Source of the DNA: Gracilaria gracilis
Lineage: Eukaryota; Rhodophyta; Florideophyceae; Gracilariales; Gracilariaceae
Direction: 5' to 3'
Assembly: GCA_030374805.1 (NCBI GenBank)
Contig: JARGSG010000017.1
Span: 310,001 to 374,000, forward strand
Length of the DNA stretch: 64,000 nt
Shown: positions 60,838 to 64,000 of the stretch, piece by piece
Numbering within the stretch: the stretch's first letter is position 1
Layout: the number at the start of each line of letters is the position of its first letter
Notes under the pieces: generated by a model
The model's database searches: none
Seen by the model: only the letters and a program-made list of their open reading frames with translations
What the model was told of the DNA's origin: nothing
Program-made: the position numbers and the translations under genes

Positions 60838-62469
60838 ATGCCGAAGAAGATTCTGCGCGGTGGTGGGGAGAGAGATGGTCGTAGAAGAGGCGCAGAGACT
60901 GCGCAAGTTTTAGAGGAGAGCGATAGAGGGGATATGATAGTGAAGGGTAAAGAGCTTCGTACGAGTGTCGAGGGAAGAACGATAGCAAGGAGTAGTACCA
61001 TATTAGGTAGTGGGGGTCTTCGAGGAAGAAAGGGAACTAACGGTGATAGAGTGACTAAGGCTGGGGTACCCGAAGAGGTGGAAGGAGAACGGGAGCGAGT
61101 GAGGTGTGGTGAGCCGGCGAGGACGCGAGGAGTGGAAAGTTTGGTTGTTGTGACGCCAAATAGAGTGCCAGAGAAGGAAAGCATGGGTTTCGAGCAAGAG
61201 AATGCGAACCAGGAGAAAGAAGGAGTGGGGCGTGTGCGGCGAATTGCAGAACGTGAAACAGGGGAGGGTAGTGAGAGAAGAACAGGTAGTGTGGTTGATG
61301 GATTGGTGGGTGTTGAAGTTGTGGAAAAGGGGGGAGATAAGCAACGAGAACAGGCGGACAGGAGAGTGGTACGAAATAGAAATGTTGGATCAACCAAGGA
61401 AATTGTCGGAGGGACAGCAGCAGTGGTTGAGAGGGATTTCGAAGGGGAGGACGGCGTACAAACAGAACGGCATGGGGAATTGAATGTCGTGGAGACGGCG
61501 CCACTAACACCCCAAAAGATGCGTGTAAGGCGCAACACCGTTTTACTTCCGAAGGATGTGAGAGACGAAAGTGACGGCGGTCGTGGAGGAAGCGGAGGTA
61601 AAATTCGAGTAGATGAATGGGGATCTACAAGAGAGCGGGAAGGAAATGAGGAGAATTTAAGCGTATTGCCACGGTCTGGACTCGTTCAGAGGGTGAATTC
61701 ACTGAAGGGACGGTTGGGAAATATGAAGGATGATCACTATACATTGATGGTGAGTTTGAAGCTGACGCAGGAAGAGCTGGCACGGCTGAGGGAGGAAAAT
61801 AAAAAGCAAAATGTGTTGATCGAAAGTCTTCGCGAGGCCGTGAAGGGAAGAAAGCGAGGTGGTGGAGGAAAGAAGGTGAGAGGGCGTCGAAAGTATGATG
61901 TTGGAGTGGAAGAATGTTTTTATGGATTCTTAAGGGCTGTATATGATAGGATTCTTCATTATGCGAAGTTGGAGGCGTCTGAACTTTGTTTCGACACAGA
62001 AAACATTGGTAGAAGCTGGAAGAACAGGAGTAAGACGGTAGGAGAAAGTAGAGAGGGGAGCATGTTTGTAGTTGGGGAGAAAGAGATGGTGCCTAGGTGC
62101 CCAATTCAGGTTGCATATGAGATGAGGGCGTACACACCATCGACAGAGGGTGGAAGTGATGTGTTGTTGAAGTATGTGGTCGAGACAGAAATAATGGGAG
62201 AGACGTGGGAGACGATAAGAAAAGCGGGGAGGAAAGAAGAGTGCGTGGAGAATGTAAGCGCGGACAAGTGTCTGAAGCAGCGGATGAAGCAGACGATAAG
62301 CAATGTGATTGGGGTGCGAAAGCGGGCGGCTCGGGACAGATTATTCTCTTTACTGGGATATGATTTGATTGCGAAGCGGGCGAAGCCTAGCGAGGGGACG
62401 GAACTTGGTGAGGAGTTAAAAAAGCAGATGGACGAGGCTCGCGAGAAGCTTATGAAGAAGATGGGATGA
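60838..62469 (+). CDS. Large charged coiled-coil protein, right arm
   Basis: A 543-residue ORF. Residues 1-270 are disordered and very rich in Arg, Glu and Gly. A coiled coil follows (LVQRVNSLKGRLGNMKDDHY, ELARLREENKKQNVLIESLREAVKG), then a basic patch (GRKRGGGGKKVRGRRKYDVG). The last 200 residues look globular (ECFYGFLRAVYDRILHYAKLEASELCFDTENIG; ECVENVSADKCLKQRMKQTISNVIGVRKRAA). The coiled coil followed by a Gly/Lys patch resembles the layout of the ORF at 49910-50839. The function could be structural or nucleic-acid packaging, but no family is recognised. Confidence 0.5.
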   Translation: MPKKILRGGGERDGRRRGAETAQVLEESDRGDMIVKGKELRTSVEGRTIARSSTILGSGGLRGRKGTNGDRVTKAGVPEEVEGERERVRCGEPARTRGVESLVVVTPNRVPEKESMGFEQENANQEKEGVGRVRRIAERETGEGSERRTGSVVDGLVGVEVVEKGGDKQREQADRRVVRNRNVGSTKEIVGGTAAVVERDFEGEDGVQTERHGELNVVETAPLTPQKMRVRRNTVLLPKDVRDESDGGRGGSGGKIRVDEWGSTREREGNEENLSVLPRSGLVQRVNSLKGRLGNMKDDHYTLMVSLKLTQEELARLREENKKQNVLIESLREAVKGRKRGGGGKKVRGRRKYDVGVEECFYGFLRAVYDRILHYAKLEASELCFDTENIGRSWKNRSKTVGESREGSMFVVGEKEMVPRCPIQVAYEMRAYTPSTEGGSDVLLKYVVETEIMGETWETIRKAGRKEECVENVSADKCLKQRMKQTISNVIGVRKRAARDRLFSLLGYDLIAKRAKPSEGTELGEELKKQMDEAREKLMKKMG

Positions 62470-63125
62470 ACCAGTTGTGTGCGTGGAGAATGAGCCGTTT
62501 TGAAGATCTTGCGTACTCTGGGTCAACTGTGCATGCTCCAAAGTGGAGCTGTGATGATAAAGACAAGTATTTCAAGAACGGAATGGCGGTGGCAGTGTTG
62601 GAGGAGTACATGGGATACGCAGTGGAGACCAAATGTAATGGGGAAAAGCATTACGTGGATGGGACGGCGATGCACCTCGCCAGACTTGATGCGTGGATTG
62701 GGTGTGTTGTGAAAACGATGAACGAGGGTATGGGACGTGGAGGACAAAGGCAGCTCTTGTTTTCTACATTGTATGGGAGATATCTGCCGAGGGCAGTGGA
62801 GGGTATATTGAAGGTGGCATGGGAATTGGTAGGGGACGAGCACGGCGAAGAGTTTGAAAACGATGGGTTTTTAGAGGGGGATCCGAGGTGTGTGTCTGGA
62901 AATTCGGAGAGAACTGCGACGGTTGGGCTGTGGATTCCATCGAAGGAGAAAGTATATCTAGCGGTGAGGGAGAAATACTTTATGGCGAATTCTACGCGGA
63001 GACTTGGAGCGGTTCTTGATTGCTACATAGCAGCGTTCCGAACAGAGGAGCCCAGTTTCAGTGGTTTGGTTGGGCACCGGGGAGAAGGTACGGATGAGGC
63101 AGAAGGAGGAGAAAGGAGACGGTAG
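62466..63125 (+). CDS. Hypothetical protein overlapping the coiled-coil ORF
   Basis: A 219-residue ORF whose ATG overlaps the previous stop in ATGA. It looks globular, with FEDLAYSGSTVHAPKWSCDD, LARLDAWIGCVVKTMNEGMG and RYLPRAVEGILKVAWELVGDEHGEEF, and a charged end (GGERRR). No family is recognised. The 4-base overlap suggests termination-reinitiation, or that it is the continuation of the same protein after a frame change. Confidence 0.45.
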   Translation: MNQLCAWRMSRFEDLAYSGSTVHAPKWSCDDKDKYFKNGMAVAVLEEYMGYAVETKCNGEKHYVDGTAMHLARLDAWIGCVVKTMNEGMGRGGQRQLLFSTLYGRYLPRAVEGILKVAWELVGDEHGEEFENDGFLEGDPRCVSGNSERTATVGLWIPSKEKVYLAVREKYFMANSTRRLGAVLDCYIAAFRTEEPSFSGLVGHRGEGTDEAEGGERRR

Positions 63126-63141
63126 GGTGAATAAGAGTGGG

Positions 63142-63212
63142 AAGATTGGAGATAACCGTGGGATGATGAAGAGGTGGTATCTCTTCTTCATCCCATACCT
63201 ATCTCCAATCTT
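63142..63212. repeat. 71-bp imperfect inverted repeat
   Basis: AAGATTGGAGATA (63142-63154) pairs with TATCTCCAATCTT (63200-63212). Inside, TGGGATGATGAAGA pairs with TCTTCTTCATCCCA with one mismatch, leaving a short loop. It lies between the convergent ends of the right arm and the edge gene, so it could be a bidirectional terminator or an element boundary. Confidence 0.8.
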
Positions 63213-63266
63213 TCCTGTTGAAGAGGATGGTAGTGATTGGTTTATGAAAACAGTATGGAATGAGTG

Positions 63267-63957
63267 CTATGGGGGGTGGGACGTAGGGCCTGGAGGTGGG
63301 GTCCCGGTAGAATCTGTTGAGGTAGAATTTACGGAAACGCCAATGGAGGCGGGAATTGAAGGGGGTGCGGGGTAGTTCTGTCGGAGAACATGAACGGAGC
63401 CAAGGATAGAAGAGAAAGGGATGAGGTCAAACCATGGAGAAACGTTGTCGGGTGTGGAGTGGGTGGAGAAAGAAACTGGATGGGCCGTGTGGTTATGTTC
63501 GTCGTCTCTTGCCCATCGGAGGCATACGCAGTTGAGGGTGACATCGACTTCTTCGCTTGGTGAGACGAGCTCCATGAACTGTACGAAGGCGAACTCCTTG
63601 GAAGATGGAGTGGAAGAATGAAGGTTGAATCGAAGAAGAGAGATGAGTTTGCAGGCCCAGACGATGGGGGTGGAGTTGGAGGAGCTGGTGCCTGCGACGA
63701 GGACGTGAGAGAACTTTGGGGATTTAGAAGGACCGAAGGACGGGGCGGCAAATATTCGTTGGATGAGAGGGACTGGAGGATCCTGGAGCGCGAGCTCGTT
63801 TCGCTCTTCAATGTAGTGGTCGAGTGATGGGACATAACCGCCGCCGACGTAAGCGCAGTTGACTACGGTGATTCGGGTGCGACGGAGAGTGGGGGAGTTC
63901 TCTGAGAGTTCTAAGACTTCGAGAGAAAGGGTGATGAAAGAAGGGAGGGCGGGGTTT
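63267..63957 (-). CDS. Partial gene of unknown family at the right edge
   Basis: A minus-strand frame open from about 63957 to the stop at 63267 (about 230 codons). It is likely an exon, because the sequence just upstream (CCTCTAACAG) looks like a branch point plus acceptor. Readable phrases: SLEVLELSENSPTLRRTRITV, NCAYVGGGYVPSLDHYIEER, FSHVLVAGTSSSN and WFDLIPFSSILGSVHVL. The last phrase resembles the C-terminal ends of some transposon-encoded proteins, but I cannot name a family. Short plus-strand ORFs over the same bases are shadows. The N terminus lies outside the window. Confidence 0.45.
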
Positions 63958-64000
63958 CCAATCTGTTAGAGGATGGAGAGAGTGTCGGTGGGGAAGAGGT

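Noticed and set aside
63618-63621. Second ATGA overlap between plus-strand ORFs
   Set aside because: Both ORFs are short and lie over a better minus-strand coding frame; probably chance.

Overview
This is a nuclear window from a plastid-bearing unicellular eukaryote. A mesophilic red alga is my best guess. The evidence is long, mostly intronless host genes with very GC-rich flanks, a eukaryotic kinetochore gene (NDC80), a GT61-type glycosyltransferase, a LURP-one-related protein, a secreted LPMO-like protein, a hedgehog-type Hint protein, and a decayed copy of a plastid-type ketopantoate-reductase-like gene. The species is inferred, not shown.

Host block (1-24 kb). In order: a secreted Cys-rich repeat protein (-), an LPMO-like secreted protein (-), a GT61-like Golgi enzyme (-), a LURP-one-related protein (+), a BTB-like protein (-), NDC80 (-), a Hint-domain secreted protein (+), a peroxiredoxin-like protein with a long disordered tail (+), a TNFR/GCC2-GCC3-like Cys-rich secreted protein (-), a small two-exon gene (-) and a membrane protein (+). 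Several of these act in the secretory pathway or cell surface. CGG, CG, CT and short tandem repeats fill the intergenic DNA.

Nested transposon block (24.3-41 kb). A Tc1/mariner element, bounded by 26-bp inverted repeats and TA, holds a Harbinger-like transposase remnant, a row of four hairpins and a pogo-like element. The pogo transposase gene is split by a nearly whole 11.2-kb Ty3/gypsy chromovirus-type LTR element with a 5-bp target duplication (ATAAT) and LTRs about 1% apart. This LTR element carries an extra ORF on the strand opposite gag-pol, and a palindromic octamer (CCGTTCGG/CCGTACGG) peppered through it. A second, older and more broken gypsy element (about 42.8-49.7 kb) has a related antisense ORF region.

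Accessory block (49.7-64 kb). Purine-rich ORFs run leftward on the minus strand and rightward on the plus strand, away from a central array of four 76-bp near-perfect palindromes (55911-56574). The left arm encodes a 2-oxoglutarate/Fe(II) dioxygenase-like protein. The right arm encodes a beta-class DNA methyltransferase followed at once by a SET-domain protein, then basic and coiled-coil proteins. I do not recognise a known element with this layout. It is the best candidate here for an undescribed system: a mobile or formerly mobile unit carrying its own chromatin and DNA-modification enzymes. A partial, unrecognised minus-strand gene enters from the right edge.
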